Assembly: GCA_019925095.2 (NCBI GenBank)
Contig: CM034411.1
Location: 7,045,501-7,109,500, forward strand
DNA length: 64,000 nt
DNA from: Dendrolimus kikuchii
Taxonomy: Eukaryota > Arthropoda > Insecta > Lepidoptera > Lasiocampidae
Direction of reading: 5' to 3'
Of this stretch, positions 57,301 through 61,030 are shown one piece after another (the stretch's first letter is position 1; every line of letters begins with the position of its first letter). Made by a program: the position numbers and the translations under genes. The notes beneath the pieces were generated by a model that saw nothing but the letters and a program-made list of their open reading frames with translations, did not search any database and was not told the DNA's origin.

Positions 57301-60300
57301 CCTCTTAAACTACGCTAAACTCCTTCTTCACTGAACTGCCCACTAAACTCACTACTATAATAATAGTAATAACAGCCCATAAATGTCCCACTGCTGGACT
57401 CGGGCCTCCTACTGTAGGGGAACAGATTGTATACTTGTGCAAGGCAGCTTGGCAGGTTTGACACATCGGTTATCTCGATGTGCAGGTTGCATCACGATGT
57501 TTTCCTTCACTGTTGTTAGCAGGTGGTAATTGTAACAATATGCACGTTAGGTCAGAAAACCGCCTAACTGGTGCATGCGTTCCGGCCAGGATCGAATCCG
57601 CGCCCTTTTGTGTCTAGGACGCGTACGCTAGTCATTACGCTACCACGGCTTCTACTCACTCACTACTAACTCTCTATTAAACTTCCCACTAAACTCGTCA
57701 CTGTCTTCTACTTAACTCTTCTTCCAACTCTCTCGTATCGTACTTGTAGCTTTGCTGTCTTAAGAAGAAGAATCTTCTAAACCCCATAATTACGATATTT
57801 TCGTTATTCTTGTATTTACTGTCTGTCCCTTTCAAAACATCTATCTATTTCTGTCTTTTCCTTCCTGAACCTTCTATTCTAGAATTTCGATTTTCATCTA
57901 TCCCTTTCTAAAATGTATCTGTCTTGCCTTTTCCTTTCAGTATCTTCTATCCTTTTCTAAAAGTCTTGAGACCTGCTTACGAACCAGAAAGTTCTACCCT
58001 CGGCCGCCATAATATCTATACTTATGGTACTTCCAGGTTTTGCTGTGGGCGCGATGTTTGTACGGGAAGTATTTCATGGAGAAGCTAAAACTCAAGGCGA
58101 GATTATGATCGACAATATCCGTAACGCCTTCAAGGAGAACTTGAATCACCTGGACTGGATGGACACAGAGACTCGAAAAGCTGCTGAAACTAAAGCTGAT
58201 GCTATAACCGATATGATTGGTAAGAGAAATTATTAACTATTTTAATATTTAGACATCTTAATTAATTAATATTATTATTACTTACTAAGGCATTCTCCGC
58301 GGCTTTACTGCGAGTTTAGCCTCATTTTATTTGGTTTGCAAAACTTAATATACATAGATTAACATAGTTTTATCATATATCGACTAAACCGTTGCTCTAT
58401 TCTATCTGTGCAAACACGTCATTAATAATATCTTAACGAACTATGTAATATAATGATGTTTAAGTGGTAATGACGTAAGTAGTATTGAACTTAAGGCGTT
58501 AATAGTTGTTACAAAGTTACAAAGAGGATTTGAAAAAGGTTGGTGAATAACCGTAGTTTATTTAGAGAGCAAACATTCAAATTTTATCCATGAAAGCATA
58601 TTATTTAAGTATAAATAATAATATGTATGCTTACTTAATACAGGTATGAGTACTTACATGTTTTTCTTAAATATGCAATAAATGAATTAAAATTATAAAA
58701 ACTGTTTTTGAACTAATTCATATTATTAGTTTATTTAGGGACTATGAGTAAAATACTACTATATAACTAAGTCATGTTTAACGGGACGACCCTTAGTGTG
58801 TGACGCGACGTGCGTTGACACTTTGCCTGTGTCCCATCTTCCAGACGTTTAGCTAACGCAGCTGCCGCACGACAGGAGGGTCTAGAACACCGCGAATGTA
58901 CATCTATTGGCAATGGATACATATTTATGGCTTTCGGTGTCAAAACTCTAGGATCCCGAAGCCGGTTTTATCGAAATCCATCACCGCGTATGATAGAGGT
59001 CTCACGTGACCAAAAGACTAGCCTGTACTTACAGAGCGGAAATGCTGCCAGCGTTTTGAGCACGTTCTCAACCGACTGCGATTTGGGACTTACGTATTAT
59101 TTGTAATTTTCTTTATTAGGAAATTGTACAAATCAAATCATTAATTGCATAAAAGATGGTACATAAAAAAGATGGTAGGATTATTCCATAGGTTCACAAG
59201 TTTTTGCTTTTAGGGCGTGCAAAATGTTGTGCCTATTACAAATAATAAGTCTTATCGATTTAGTATTAATATTAAAATAAAATTAATTCAGAATAATAAC
59301 AATAATAATGAAATTAAGTCATTGATTAAAATAAATTGCATACATACATCAATCGACAACGTTGGTTTATTATATAAGGACAAACACAACTACCAATTAC
59401 AAATAAATAAAAGTTAATTGTTTTTTATTGTATTTATTTAATTTTATTGTTTTAATTCTAAATTGTTTTCCAGCAGGATAAGAAGTTCTTTCATCTCTTT
59501 TTCAGGATTCCCCGACTATATTCTCCACAAGGACAAACTGGACAAACAGTATGAAGAGTTAGTCGTAAAACCGAATGAGTATTTTGAAAACAATATAGCC
59601 TATAATGTTTTTAGCTTGAAAAACGATCTGAAGAAGCTTGACAAGCCAGTCAATAAGAGCAAATGGGGTAAGCTAGCTTATACTACGTCGTTTCTTTTAA
59701 TTTATCGGAATCATTTGGGATTTGTAAAATATGTCTTTCATCCATAGTTCTCTATTTTGGCATATGCCTGTTGTCCACCACAAATCATCATGTCATCCTT
59801 CAGACAATCTATCTACCTTTATATTTGTATCCATCAATCTTCCAGTTTCACAGTTTAGTTTTCTTCTGTCGTAAGAGGTGACAAAACAACACCACAGCCA
59901 GGTAATAGCGTATTTGCCCGACTGGATGGCTACCACCCCAGGTGTAGAGTATGCCGCCATAACAACTGAGTTGTATTCCGGCATCAGTAGCCAGATTCCA
60001 GTTTCTCTTCAAGGCCGGCAGCACATTGGCAGCACCTCTGGTATTGCTAATTTCCATAGGCGACGGTAAACACTTTCCATCACAGTTGGGCCGTCAGCCT
60101 GTCTGCTGTGCTTCAGAAATAAAATTTTCATCCCTCATTATATGCCCATGTCACCTTAGTCTACTTCCTCTCAATTTTTGAGTCATGGATGCAACTTTCT
60201 TTTGTCTTCTTGTGTACCCATTTCTCATCATATGCAAGTATTAGAATTTGTGTGTCTGTCTGTTAGACCGTCACGTGAAAACAACTGACTAGATTTAAAT

Positions 60301-61002
60301 GAAACTCGACACAGTGCTAGTTTATATCCCGAATAAACACTTGGGATATTTTTTATTCCAATAAATAACGTCGTTTCCGTGGGATAAATAAATTATTATA
60401 AAAAAATATTTACACGACGAATTAAGAACCTCATCCTTTTTTGAAGTCGGTTAAGACGGTAGCGCTGCGGCCGCATTTTTGGGGGCCACCGTTGAATTTC
60501 ACTAACAGGTACGTCGTAATCTTGACAACGCGAACGAAGTTTCACTGGAACTGCTAGTGTACAGTATATACCTACTTAAACCGATATTACACGATTCCTT
60601 TCTGTACTTCAATTTGGATGAATCAACCCAAGTGTTCTATATACATATAATTTTGAATCATTCAGTCTCATCGAATACCGTCGTGTCGTTTAATTTTTAT
60701 GCATTTCAATCAAATTGATTGAATTTGGTTGAAGCGTATATATATATATATAGTATTAGCATTACCAAACAGTTGGTGACAAACCAGTAAAGGGTAATTT
60801 TATTTTCGACAGGCATGACACCATCAACGGTCAACGCCTACTATACTCCAACCAAGAACCAAATAGTCTTTCCAGCAGGAATACTCCAGTTACCATTTTA
60901 CGATGGTGATAATCCGAAGAGCGTTAACTATGGAGCCATGGGTGTTGTCATGGGCCACGAACTTACCCACGCATTTGATGACCAGGGTAGAGAGTACGAT
61001 AG
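12065..61002 (+). CDS. M13 zinc metallopeptidase, neprilysin/endothelin-converting-enzyme-like (gene locus, 3' end outside window)
   Basis: Eleven coding exons: 12065-12346, 37444-37609, 45534-45743, 50578-50791, 51771-51843, 52369-52689, 54872-54969, 56045-56208, 58037-58219, 59506-59667, 60813-61002. All introns are GT-AG and phases match at every junction, giving about 687 codons. Family members are type II membrane ectopeptidases that cleave short extracellular signalling peptides. Seen: cytosolic tail (1-105), one hydrophobic helix (about 113-135), the CLSSSC start of the ectodomain, [14 protein letters not shown] (about residues 175-188), [20 protein letters not shown] substrate-binding motif (632-637) and HELTH zinc site (673-677). 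Many N-x-S/T sites fit a glycosylated ectodomain. Missing here: the downstream ExxxD zinc ligand and C-terminal CxxW, expected beyond 64000. Introns are 0.5-25 kb and full of transposons. Whether it is closer to neprilysin or ECE, and its substrates, cannot be told from the sequence alone. Confidence 0.93.
13055..13096. repeat. TA-rich dinucleotide repeat
   Basis: (TA)n interrupted by ttt, forming a near-perfect AT palindrome of about 34 bp. Ordinary microsatellite. Confidence 0.8.
13440..13905. repeat. 'cgacttcaaaaagga' family repeat
   Basis: accgatttcaaaaaggacga, gcgatttctctgtcaattgt, aagtcaggatctgatgtgtg, aaagctattcaagtatttgc. Followed by a short hairpin at 13896-13954. Confidence 0.6.
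13896..13954. repeat. Imperfect 26-bp hairpin
   Basis: caaaaatcaagagtgacttc and its complement gaaggcgctcttgattttgg pair with three mismatches around a 7-nt loop, and each arm ends with aataat/attatt. Looks like the inverted end of the preceding repeat next to another copy. Confidence 0.6.
14117..14619 (+). mobile_element. Solo LTR, family L1 (copy A)
   Basis: 503 bp beginning TGTTACGACTC and ending ACTCGTAACA, so TG...CA with a short inverted terminus. Flanked by the 4-bp duplication GTAT (14113-14116, 14620-14623). Inside: TATA-like tattataaaa and AATAAA-like aataaactct, as expected of an LTR promoter and polyadenylation site. No internal coding region. Confidence 0.85.
15003..15078 (-). 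repeat. 3' UTR remnant of the endonuclease-type LINE
   Basis: Nearly identical to the 3' UTR of the 17640 copy (cctataaataaacctaactt, then tatatatacaatagtaa and aaaataaaacctatat), with no coding part attached. Severe 5' truncation is the simplest reading. Confidence 0.65.
15415..15500 (+). repeat. 'gtggccgaaacgtc' short repeat
   Basis: gaaaagtggccgaaacgtcg, ataaattaccccgcttaaaa, ccgttaaaactcagttttat. Other copies: 7350-7440 (+), 31790-31885 (+), 35108-35185 (+), 36085-36150 (-). Likely one 3' end of a LINE or SINE family. Confidence 0.6.
15628..16890 (+). mobile_element. Mariner-family DNA transposon, inactive
   Basis: Terminal inverted repeats GGTTGGGGAAAAAG... at 15628-15652 and 16866-16890 match at about 23 of 25 positions. 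The element is flanked by the TA dinucleotide duplication typical of Tc1/mariner (15626-15627 and 16891-16892). Total 1,263 bp is the normal mariner length. It sits in intron 1 of the M13 gene, same strand. Confidence 0.93.
15807..16826 (+). pseudogene. Mariner transposase, broken
   Basis: The frame starts with ATG ([11 protein letters not shown]) and hits TAA after 11 codons. A one-base loss near 15895 shifts the frame into [20 protein letters not shown] (helix-turn-helix region), ending TGDEKW with the first catalytic Asp. A second shift falls between about 16300 and 16365. Then [17 protein letters not shown] and [10 protein letters not shown] (second Asp), TGA at 16578, and [13 protein letters not shown] (third Asp), the D,D34D arrangement of mariner. 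Two stops and two frameshifts make it non-functional, though all three catalytic aspartates survive. Confidence 0.92.
16895..17635. other. Intron 1 stretch, nothing recognised
   Basis: AT-rich, short frames only, between the mariner and the LINE fragment. Confidence 0.45.
17640..18062 (-). pseudogene. 3' fragment of the same endonuclease-type LINE
   Basis: On the - strand it encodes [63 protein letters not shown] and SLLGTMP, aligning residue for residue with the C-terminus of the 61031-62878 copy. It is followed by a 3' UTR rich in A and T (about 17640-17720). 5'-truncated near 18062. Confidence 0.85.
18070..19250. other. Intron 1 stretch, nothing recognised
   Basis: No conserved frame. 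A fragment at 18590-18660 (aatctcaacgtacatatttc, acaaagttttctttccttct) weakly resembles the tRNA-SINE body but is too decayed to call. Confidence 0.4.
19260..19770. repeat. Dispersed repeat, uninterrupted copy
   Basis: aggagtatgaaatttggaac, aagcgacgaatgc, gtagccttggcgaaatcggt, tattatggtcgaatttcgag, taagtacaagtaaaaggacc. The same blocks recur, partly reordered, at 24590-25520. Non-coding. Confidence 0.65.
20355..20660 (+). repeat. tRNA-derived SINE
   Basis: Pol III box A-like (gatagcttagtggttaacg) and box B (gggttcgaatc) at tRNA spacing, then a body (gtcagttttctgaccagtgc ... tgcacatcgtgataaccgatg) found again at 57371-57656. Not a functional tRNA: no closed acceptor stem. Confidence 0.75.
21084..21593 (+). 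mobile_element. Solo LTR, same family (copy B)
   Basis: 510 bp, TGTTACGACC to CTCGTAACA, same internal landmarks (gcgaagcaagac, aataaactctataataattc). Flanks atac and atat, an imperfect 4-bp duplication. Confidence 0.82.
21749..21771. repeat. (TATC)n microsatellite
   Basis: Five tandem tatc/tctat units after the AT-rich region; short and ordinary. Confidence 0.75.
21870..22160 (-). pseudogene. 3' fragment of the endonuclease-type LINE
   Basis: On the - strand, 22030-22150 encodes [20 protein letters not shown] and ASLLGTLP, the extreme C-terminus of the LINE. AT-rich 3' UTR follows to about 21870. Same lineage as the fragment at 44366, since both continue with a related GSVFYL-type tail. 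Confidence 0.75.
22888..23052 (+). repeat. A-tailed retroposon with internal deletion
   Basis: The 5' half (gcagaaatggagaaagaata ... gccaccacaacaact) joins directly to gaactcatgcaataaag. About 150 bp of the middle is missing. A separate fragment of the middle and 3' part lies at 23205-23265. Confidence 0.7.
24175..24272 (-). repeat. tRNA-like SINE head
   Basis: On the - strand: gcctctgtggttgaatgga (box A) and ccgagttcgattcctggca (box B). The same head recurs at 57003-57088 (-) and, diverged, at 28668-28740 (+). Confidence 0.6.
24590..25520. repeat. Dispersed repeat, copy interrupted by a retroposon
   Basis: Matches 19260-19770 on both sides of the retroposon 25083-25400: gtagccttggcgaaatctgc on the left, tattatggtcgaatttcgac on the right. 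The part 24590-24800 matches 19555-19770. Confidence 0.62.
25083..25400 (-). repeat. A-tailed retroposon, full-length
   Basis: Complete copy from tttttttattgcaggag to ccgttcctgcacggataaaa. It interrupts a dispersed repeat whose uninterrupted relative lies at 19260-19540, giving a natural empty site. Confidence 0.85.
25795..26080. repeat. 'cacgtgaaaactac' dispersed repeat
   Basis: catcacgtgaaaactactca, acagaactagcttatatccc, caataaatgactttgtttgc, attgtcatggcaacccgagc. Related copies at 26815-27130 and 60235-60560 and a piece at 47660-47770. Probably a Helitron or RTE derivative; non-coding. Confidence 0.6.
26815..27130. repeat. 'cacgtgaaaactac' dispersed repeat
   Basis: accatcacgtggaatgaacc, acctagcttatatcccgcgt, gatagatgacgtcgtttctg, cgtcgtcatggcaacgcaaa. 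Confidence 0.6.
27455..27722. repeat. Two A-tailed retroposon 3' parts in inverted orientation
   Basis: 27470-27540 carries the 3' part on the - strand (acaggtagacggcccagct ... aacaccaagg). 27625-27722 carries it on the + strand (acctttggtattacaaatgt ... aactcctgcaataaaaaa). The arms are about 75% alike and could pair around an 85-bp spacer. A related diverged fragment lies at 56275-56330 (-). Confidence 0.65.
27815..27960. repeat. GC-rich palindromic CCGG clusters
   Basis: Tandem 13-mers CCGGATCCGGTGA / CCGGGTCCGGTGA at 27821-27846, and a 14-bp palindrome GGCCGGATCCGGCC at 27927-27940 followed by ggacccggccgga. Strikingly GC-rich for this region. Nature unknown. Confidence 0.6.
28100..28246 (+). 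pseudogene. LINE ORF2 C-terminal fragment
   Basis: Encodes [18 protein letters not shown] then [18 protein letters not shown] and a stop, matching the 'WN.L...(F)K.RVNRYLL' end of jockey-like reverse transcriptase ORFs. Only the last 45 codons or so are present. Confidence 0.55.
28930..29200. repeat. Dispersed repeat, empty form of the Helitron target
   Basis: gtgacgtcacatttcatata, gttataatatatttaagttt, gaagtattaacgaaaaactt, tatctgtatgagcatagtgt, attctctcgcaggcttagtc. The same sequence at 9140-9620 is split by the Helitron 9171-9416. Confidence 0.72.
29501..29685. mobile_element. hAT-type MITE
   Basis: 185 bp with inverted ends CAGGGCCAGATTTAC and GTAAATCCATCACTG, flanked by a perfect 8-bp duplication TATGTATG (29493-29500 and 29686-29693). 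CAG...CTG ends and an 8-bp duplication are the hallmarks of hAT elements. Non-coding. Confidence 0.88.
30090..30548 (+). mobile_element. Helitron-like element, 3' part
   Basis: Relative of 960-1420: gctgatcgacagcaaattct, ttcactaaaacgatagttta, aatcccgcgggaatttcaag, gtgtggacgaagacacgg. The CTAG end is missing. Confidence 0.55.
30555..30760 (-). repeat. tRNA-SINE body fragment
   Basis: Same body as 57371-57656 (aacagcccataaacatcaca ... atcggctatctcgatgtgca) without the tRNA-like head, so 5'-truncated. It directly follows the Helitron-like repeat at 30090. Confidence 0.65.
31790..31885 (+). repeat. 'gtggccgaaacgtc' short repeat
   Basis: Preceded by cacttgacatctttatcttc and ccgtgatcacgac, as is the copy at 15415, so the shared unit is about 150 bp long. 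Confidence 0.6.
31905..32943. mobile_element. 'cgacttcaaaaagga' inverted-end repeat with nested solo LTR
   Basis: Left end aatcgacttcaaaaaggaag, right end cttttgaagtcggtttt: inverted ends. Body (gcgatttctccatcaattgt, gtcagaatctgattagatct, aaagctattcatc) recurs at 13440-13905 and 8835-9060. The solo LTR 32114-32656 lies inside. Confidence 0.6.
32114..32656 (+). mobile_element. Solo LTR, same family (copy C)
   Basis: 543 bp, TGTTACAACC to CTCGTAACA, with perfect GTAT duplications at 32110-32113 and 32657-32660. It interrupts the 'cgacttcaaaaagga' repeat 31905-32943. Confidence 0.86.
33365..33600 (+). pseudogene. Jockey-like LINE 3' end
   Basis: Encodes [20 protein letters not shown] and [15 protein letters not shown], the 'F..R....WNSLP' signature near the C-terminus of jockey/CR1-type ORF2, then AT-rich 3' sequence to about 33600. 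About 45 codons remain. Confidence 0.6.
33610..34120. repeat. GC-rich repeat of unknown class
   Basis: Directly follows the LINE 3' end at 33365 and precedes the retroposon at 34302. Opposed short frames (68 and 118 codons), no recognisable domain. Composition resembles the GC-rich blocks at 5100 and 36880 but I could not align it with them. Confidence 0.35.
34302..34608 (+). repeat. A-tailed retroposon, full-length
   Basis: Clean copy: cgtgcaggaacggagaaag to ctgaactcctgcaataaaa. Contains a 70-codon open frame ([12 protein letters not shown]...) also open in the copies at 44802 and 63271, but I see no family match for it. Confidence 0.87.
34620..36840. other. Intron 1 stretch with a few repeat scraps
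   Basis: Helitron-like scrap at 34720-34810 (gaatccagtaggtggcgctg) and two 'gtggccgaaacgtc' scraps. Open frames at 35197-35608 have no protein-like features. Confidence 0.4.
36880..37215. repeat. GC-rich LINE 5'-UTR-like repeat
   Basis: ggggatacccattaaactcc, ccttcgccttaggccaaggt, gccctggtaggcggggtccc, acgtggggcggcttattgac; third copy of the 5100-5730 block. Lies 230 bp upstream of exon 2. Confidence 0.5.
37444..37609 (+). CDS. M13 peptidase exon 2 (transmembrane helix)
   Basis: It encodes [18 protein letters not shown] followed by about 23 hydrophobic residues, then the juxtamembrane PPCYKPEPQ. Positive residues (R, K, R) precede the helix, giving the inside-N topology of type II proteins. 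The acceptor after cttgttccag (37443) is chosen because exon 1 ends in phase 0; an upstream cag at 37411 would put the exon in the wrong frame, with an in-frame taa at 37426. It ends in phase 1 before gtaatt. Confidence 0.87.
38932..39012 (-). repeat. A-tailed retroposon, short 5'-truncated copy
   Basis: cagcagacaggcagacggcc to tttgcaacaccaga; only the last 80 bp of the family. Confidence 0.7.
39010..39200 (-). pseudogene. LINE ORF2 C-terminal fragment
   Basis: On the - strand it encodes [20 protein letters not shown] then VEIWNKLI, like the 'R..R.F..RTV.IWN.LP' end of non-LTR reverse transcriptase ORFs. Abuts the A-tailed retroposon fragment at 38932. Confidence 0.45.
40105..40337 (-). repeat. 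A-tailed retroposon, 5'-truncated copy
   Basis: From ttttttttattgcaggagat to gccctaccacctggct; about 230 bp, missing the 5' 80 bp. Confidence 0.85.
41033..41426. mobile_element. PIF/Harbinger-type MITE
   Basis: 394 bp with inverted ends AGGTGYTCTTACRCG and a 3-bp duplication TAA (41030-41032, 41427-41429), matching the TWA preference of PIF/Harbinger. An 86-codon open frame inside is not protein-like. Confidence 0.75.
41800..42115. repeat. 'gacgatgacggggtac' dispersed repeat
   Basis: cgtgacgtcatatctcagaa, tgatgtcacactagggaggg, gtgaccagctgtgacgatga, tcgtgtgatgtaatttgtgg. A second copy is at 44515-44760 and shorter pieces at 38480-38560 and 28930-28960. Confidence 0.7.
42120..43220. other. 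Intron 2, sequence upstream of the nested gene
   Basis: No recognised repeat and no frame with family features; could contain the promoter of the zeste-like gene. No clear TATA box near 43225. Confidence 0.4.
43225..43734 (+). CDS. Myb/SANT-like (zeste-type) DNA-binding protein nested in intron 2
   Basis: Three exons: 43225-43233 (ATG AAA CCT), 43309-43569 and 43660-43734, with introns of 75 and 90 bp, GT-AG, all phase 0. Product 114 residues. The domain runs from about residue 13 to 95: [20 protein letters not shown], the [11 protein letters not shown] helix, [12 protein letters not shown], then [20 protein letters not shown]. This resembles the Myb/SANT-like DNA-binding domain of regulatory protein zeste and MSANTD-type proteins, a nuclear DNA-binding fold also used in domesticated transposons. 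A TGA at 43732 ends it, yet the same frame is then open to 43992. AATAAA lies at 44123. It is on the same strand as the host gene. Either a short functional gene, or a longer one broken by one nonsense change. Confidence 0.62.
43735..43992 (+). pseudogene. Open frame after the TGA of the zeste-like gene (possible lost C-terminus)
   Basis: The zeste-like frame continues past TGA at 43732 without another stop until 43990. It encodes an acidic, low-complexity segment ([26 protein letters not shown], a PSPKQNN motif), like the linker regions downstream of zeste-type domains. The end ([11 protein letters not shown]) looks like intron read-through after a possible donor at about 43936. Real former coding sequence is likely; a function for it is not shown. 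Confidence 0.45.
44366..44540 (+). pseudogene. 3' fragment of the endonuclease-type LINE
   Basis: Encodes [18 protein letters not shown], a stop, then GSVASFL, aligning with the C-terminus of the copy at 61031. It shares its downstream sequence (ggctcag...tattctact) with the fragment at 21870-22160. Decayed. Confidence 0.65.
44515..44760. repeat. 'gacgatgacggggtac' dispersed repeat
   Basis: Second copy of the 41800-42115 repeat: cgtgacgtcacatttcaaaa, tgatgtcgcacaagggagag, gtgaccagctgtgacgatga. Abuts the LINE fragment 44366-44540 and lies just upstream of a retroposon. Confidence 0.68.
44802..45108 (+). repeat. A-tailed retroposon, full-length
   Basis: cgtgcaggaacggagaaag to ctgaactcatgcaataaaaa; full-length, in intron 2. 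Confidence 0.87.
45150..45450 (+). repeat. Helitron-like repeats upstream of exon 3
   Basis: tatactaatattataaatag, actggaccgattttaaaaat, and then agacccggtaggtggcgatg, which also occurs at 34765 (aatccagtaggtggcgctgc) and 1085. Ends about 85 bp before exon 3. Confidence 0.45.
45534..45743 (+). CDS. M13 peptidase exon 3 (start of ectodomain)
   Basis: It follows a long pyrimidine tract and cag, and ends before gtatgt. It encodes the two-cysteine CLSSSC start and [19 protein letters not shown], the signature N-terminal block of M13 peptidases (Peptidase_M13_N), with cysteines at the expected disulphide positions. Phases are 1 in and 1 out. Confidence 0.93.
46160..46318. repeat. Imperfect long inverted repeat
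   Basis: CGCAGAAGGTTT at 46168 onward pairs with AAACCTTCTGCG near 46284-46295; inside, tcccgcttcctacaactggc pairs loosely with the ggttgtgggagacgagagga side. Looks like a small foldback element; no target duplication found. Confidence 0.5.
46903..47100 (+). mobile_element. Helitron-like element
   Basis: tctaatattataaggaggta, ctaaaccgatttaaaaaatt, ggaaagctacgttaacaggg, ending gaaaccgcgccgggccgCTAG|T. A relative without the end is at 51950-52170, and one at 45150-45260. Confidence 0.6.
47740..48395 (+). mobile_element. Helitron-like element split by a retroposon
   Basis: 47740-47945 and 48190-48395 together match 960-1420 (gctgatcgacagcaaattgt ... cgggtgcgtaaaaattagct ... tcccgggaatcc ... 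gtcgcggccatatcCTAG). The A-tailed retroposon at 47950-48183 lies between. Confidence 0.62.
47950..48183 (-). repeat. A-tailed retroposon inside a Helitron-like element
   Basis: ttttttttattgcagtagat to gccctaccacctagc. It splits the Helitron-like repeat 47740-48395, whose two halves resume on either side. Confidence 0.83.
49333..49670 (+). repeat. 48-bp minisatellite, seven units
   Basis: Units start at 49333, 49381, 49429, 49477, 49531, 49577 and 49624. The unit reads cagtcgttatgtccgtccag, ctgacaatca, tatgtcagca, atttttct. Units 1-4 are nearly identical and 48 bp; unit 4 has a 6-bp insertion; units 5-7 are diverged. Each unit carries CTGACA...TGTCAG. In intron 3 of the M13 gene. Confidence 0.9.
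49986..50298 (+). repeat. A-tailed retroposon carrying a new perfect hairpin
   Basis: Full-length copy. At 50089-50124 the usual sequence is replaced by a perfect 16-bp stem with a 4-nt loop (see findings). Confidence 0.87.
50578..50791 (+). CDS. M13 peptidase exon 4
   Basis: It follows tttacag and ends before gtaagt; phases 1 in, 2 out. It encodes [20 protein letters not shown] and KKLGGWHIL, matching the family pattern of a conserved Cys followed by the LGGW block. An N-E-T glycosylation site is present. Confidence 0.92.
51771..51843 (+). CDS. M13 peptidase exon 5
   Basis: A 73-nt exon between aaatttcag and gtaagt, phases 2 in, 0 out. It encodes [20 protein letters not shown] then HVIV, matching the family block that leads into the 'QxDQxGLxLPSRDYY' segment supplied by exon 6. 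Confidence 0.9.
51950..52170 (+). repeat. Helitron-like repeat in intron 5
   Basis: ctatactaatattaacaata, gatccgattttaaaaattct, gaaagctacattattccgga; relative of 46903-47100. It fills nearly half of this short intron. Confidence 0.45.
52369..52689 (+). CDS. M13 peptidase exon 6
   Basis: It encodes [20 protein letters not shown] and continues to WTRFFNDAF and VNRT before gtaagt. With exon 5 this gives [16 protein letters not shown], the expected M13 block. The acceptor after aatataattttcag (52368) is preferred. The frame is also open upstream to an alternative in-frame acceptor after tgtgtgcag (52299), which would add 23 residues without family support. Phase 0 in and out. Confidence 0.91.
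53050..53620 (-). pseudogene. 3' fragment of the endonuclease-type LINE with long A/T-rich tail
   Basis: On the - strand, 53527-53612 encodes [20 protein letters not shown] followed by ADSDLE and a stop. The remaining 470 bp toward 53050 are almost pure A/T with short tandem units (taaactatacaat three to four times), like the 3' UTR of the copy at 17640 but expanded. Sits in intron 6. Confidence 0.7.
53640..54860. other. Intron 6, 3' part
   Basis: AT-rich, non-coding, with no repeat recognised between the LINE tail and exon 7. Confidence 0.4.
54872..54969 (+). CDS. M13 peptidase exon 7
   Basis: It follows ttttttatag and ends before gtgagt; phases 0 in, 2 out. It encodes [20 protein letters not shown], matching the family 'V...PEYL..L' segment. 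Confidence 0.9.
56045..56208 (+). CDS. M13 peptidase exon 8
   Basis: It follows tatttttcag; phases 2 in, 1 out. It encodes [14 protein letters not shown] and ends [14 protein letters not shown], the conserved 'W..C' block before the GFAVGAMF segment. The donor reads g|gtttgt, weaker than the others but the only one that keeps frame with exon 9. Confidence 0.9.
56545..56802 (+). mobile_element. Non-autonomous Helitron (Lep1-like)
   Basis: Same family as 9171-9416: ctaatatataaagctgaaga to cgcggacgaagtcccgagca then gaagCCAG. The terminal CTAG and stem have mutated. In intron 8. Confidence 0.75.
57003..57088 (-). repeat. tRNA-like SINE head
   Basis: Same family as 24175-24272: ggcctctgtatttgagcggg to gagactccgggctcc on the - strand. 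No body recognised. Confidence 0.5.
57100..57980. repeat. Degenerate pyrimidine-rich 'actaaactc' array, split by a SINE
   Basis: Loose tandem units (cccactaaactc, cttctactcac, gtcttctacttaactc) on both sides of the tRNA SINE 57371-57656, in intron 8. No constant period. Confidence 0.5.
57371..57656 (-). repeat. tRNA-derived SINE inserted in a degenerate 'actaaactc' repeat
   Basis: On the - strand: gccgtggtagcgtaatgact (box A region), ggattcgatcc (box B), the gttttctgacc and cacatcgagataaccgatgt body, then cagcagtgggacatttatgg and a TTAT/ATT tail. Flanking 'ctcactacta' on both sides (about 57351 and 57664) is a plausible target duplication. Confidence 0.78.
58037..58219 (+). CDS. M13 peptidase exon 9
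   Basis: It follows acttccag and ends before gtaaga; phases 1 in, 1 out. It encodes [20 protein letters not shown], then [19 protein letters not shown], two of the best conserved M13 blocks. Confidence 0.94.
58795..59090 (+). pseudogene. Decayed fragment of the endonuclease-type LINE
   Basis: Broken frame with recognisable pieces: [36 protein letters not shown], matching [25 protein letters not shown] and [11 protein letters not shown] of the full copy. In intron 9, sense orientation. Old copy. Confidence 0.6.
59506..59667 (+). CDS. M13 peptidase exon 10
   Basis: It follows cttttttcag-type tract and ends before gtaagc; phases 1 in, 1 out. It encodes [20 protein letters not shown] and [10 protein letters not shown] to NKSKWG, the family segment just before the catalytic domain. 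Confidence 0.92.
59868..60125 (+). repeat. A-tailed retroposon, diverged 5'-truncated copy
   Basis: gtcgtaagaggtgacaaaac to ctgtctgctgtgcttcagaa plus ataaaa. More diverged than the others; in intron 10. Confidence 0.8.
60235..60560. repeat. 'cacgtgaaaactac' repeat with inserted sequence, intron 10
   Basis: accgtcacgtgaaaacaact, tgctagtttatatcccgaat, ataaataacgtcgtttccgt, then about 60 bp ending ttttttgaagtcggttaag (end of the 'cgacttcaaaaagga' family), then cgtaatcttgacaacgcgaa. Confidence 0.52.
60813..61002 (+). CDS. M13 peptidase exon 11 (catalytic zinc site)
   Basis: It follows tttcgacag; phases 1 in, 2 out. It encodes [20 protein letters not shown] (substrate-binding NAYY) and [22 protein letters not shown] is the HExxH zinc motif: two His ligands and the catalytic Glu. 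The donor is gtaagg at 61003, followed at once by a second gtaaag 5 bp on and by the 3' end of an antisense LINE. Confidence 0.94.
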
Positions 61003-61030
61003 GTAAGGTAAAGGGGGTAAAGTGTAAAAA

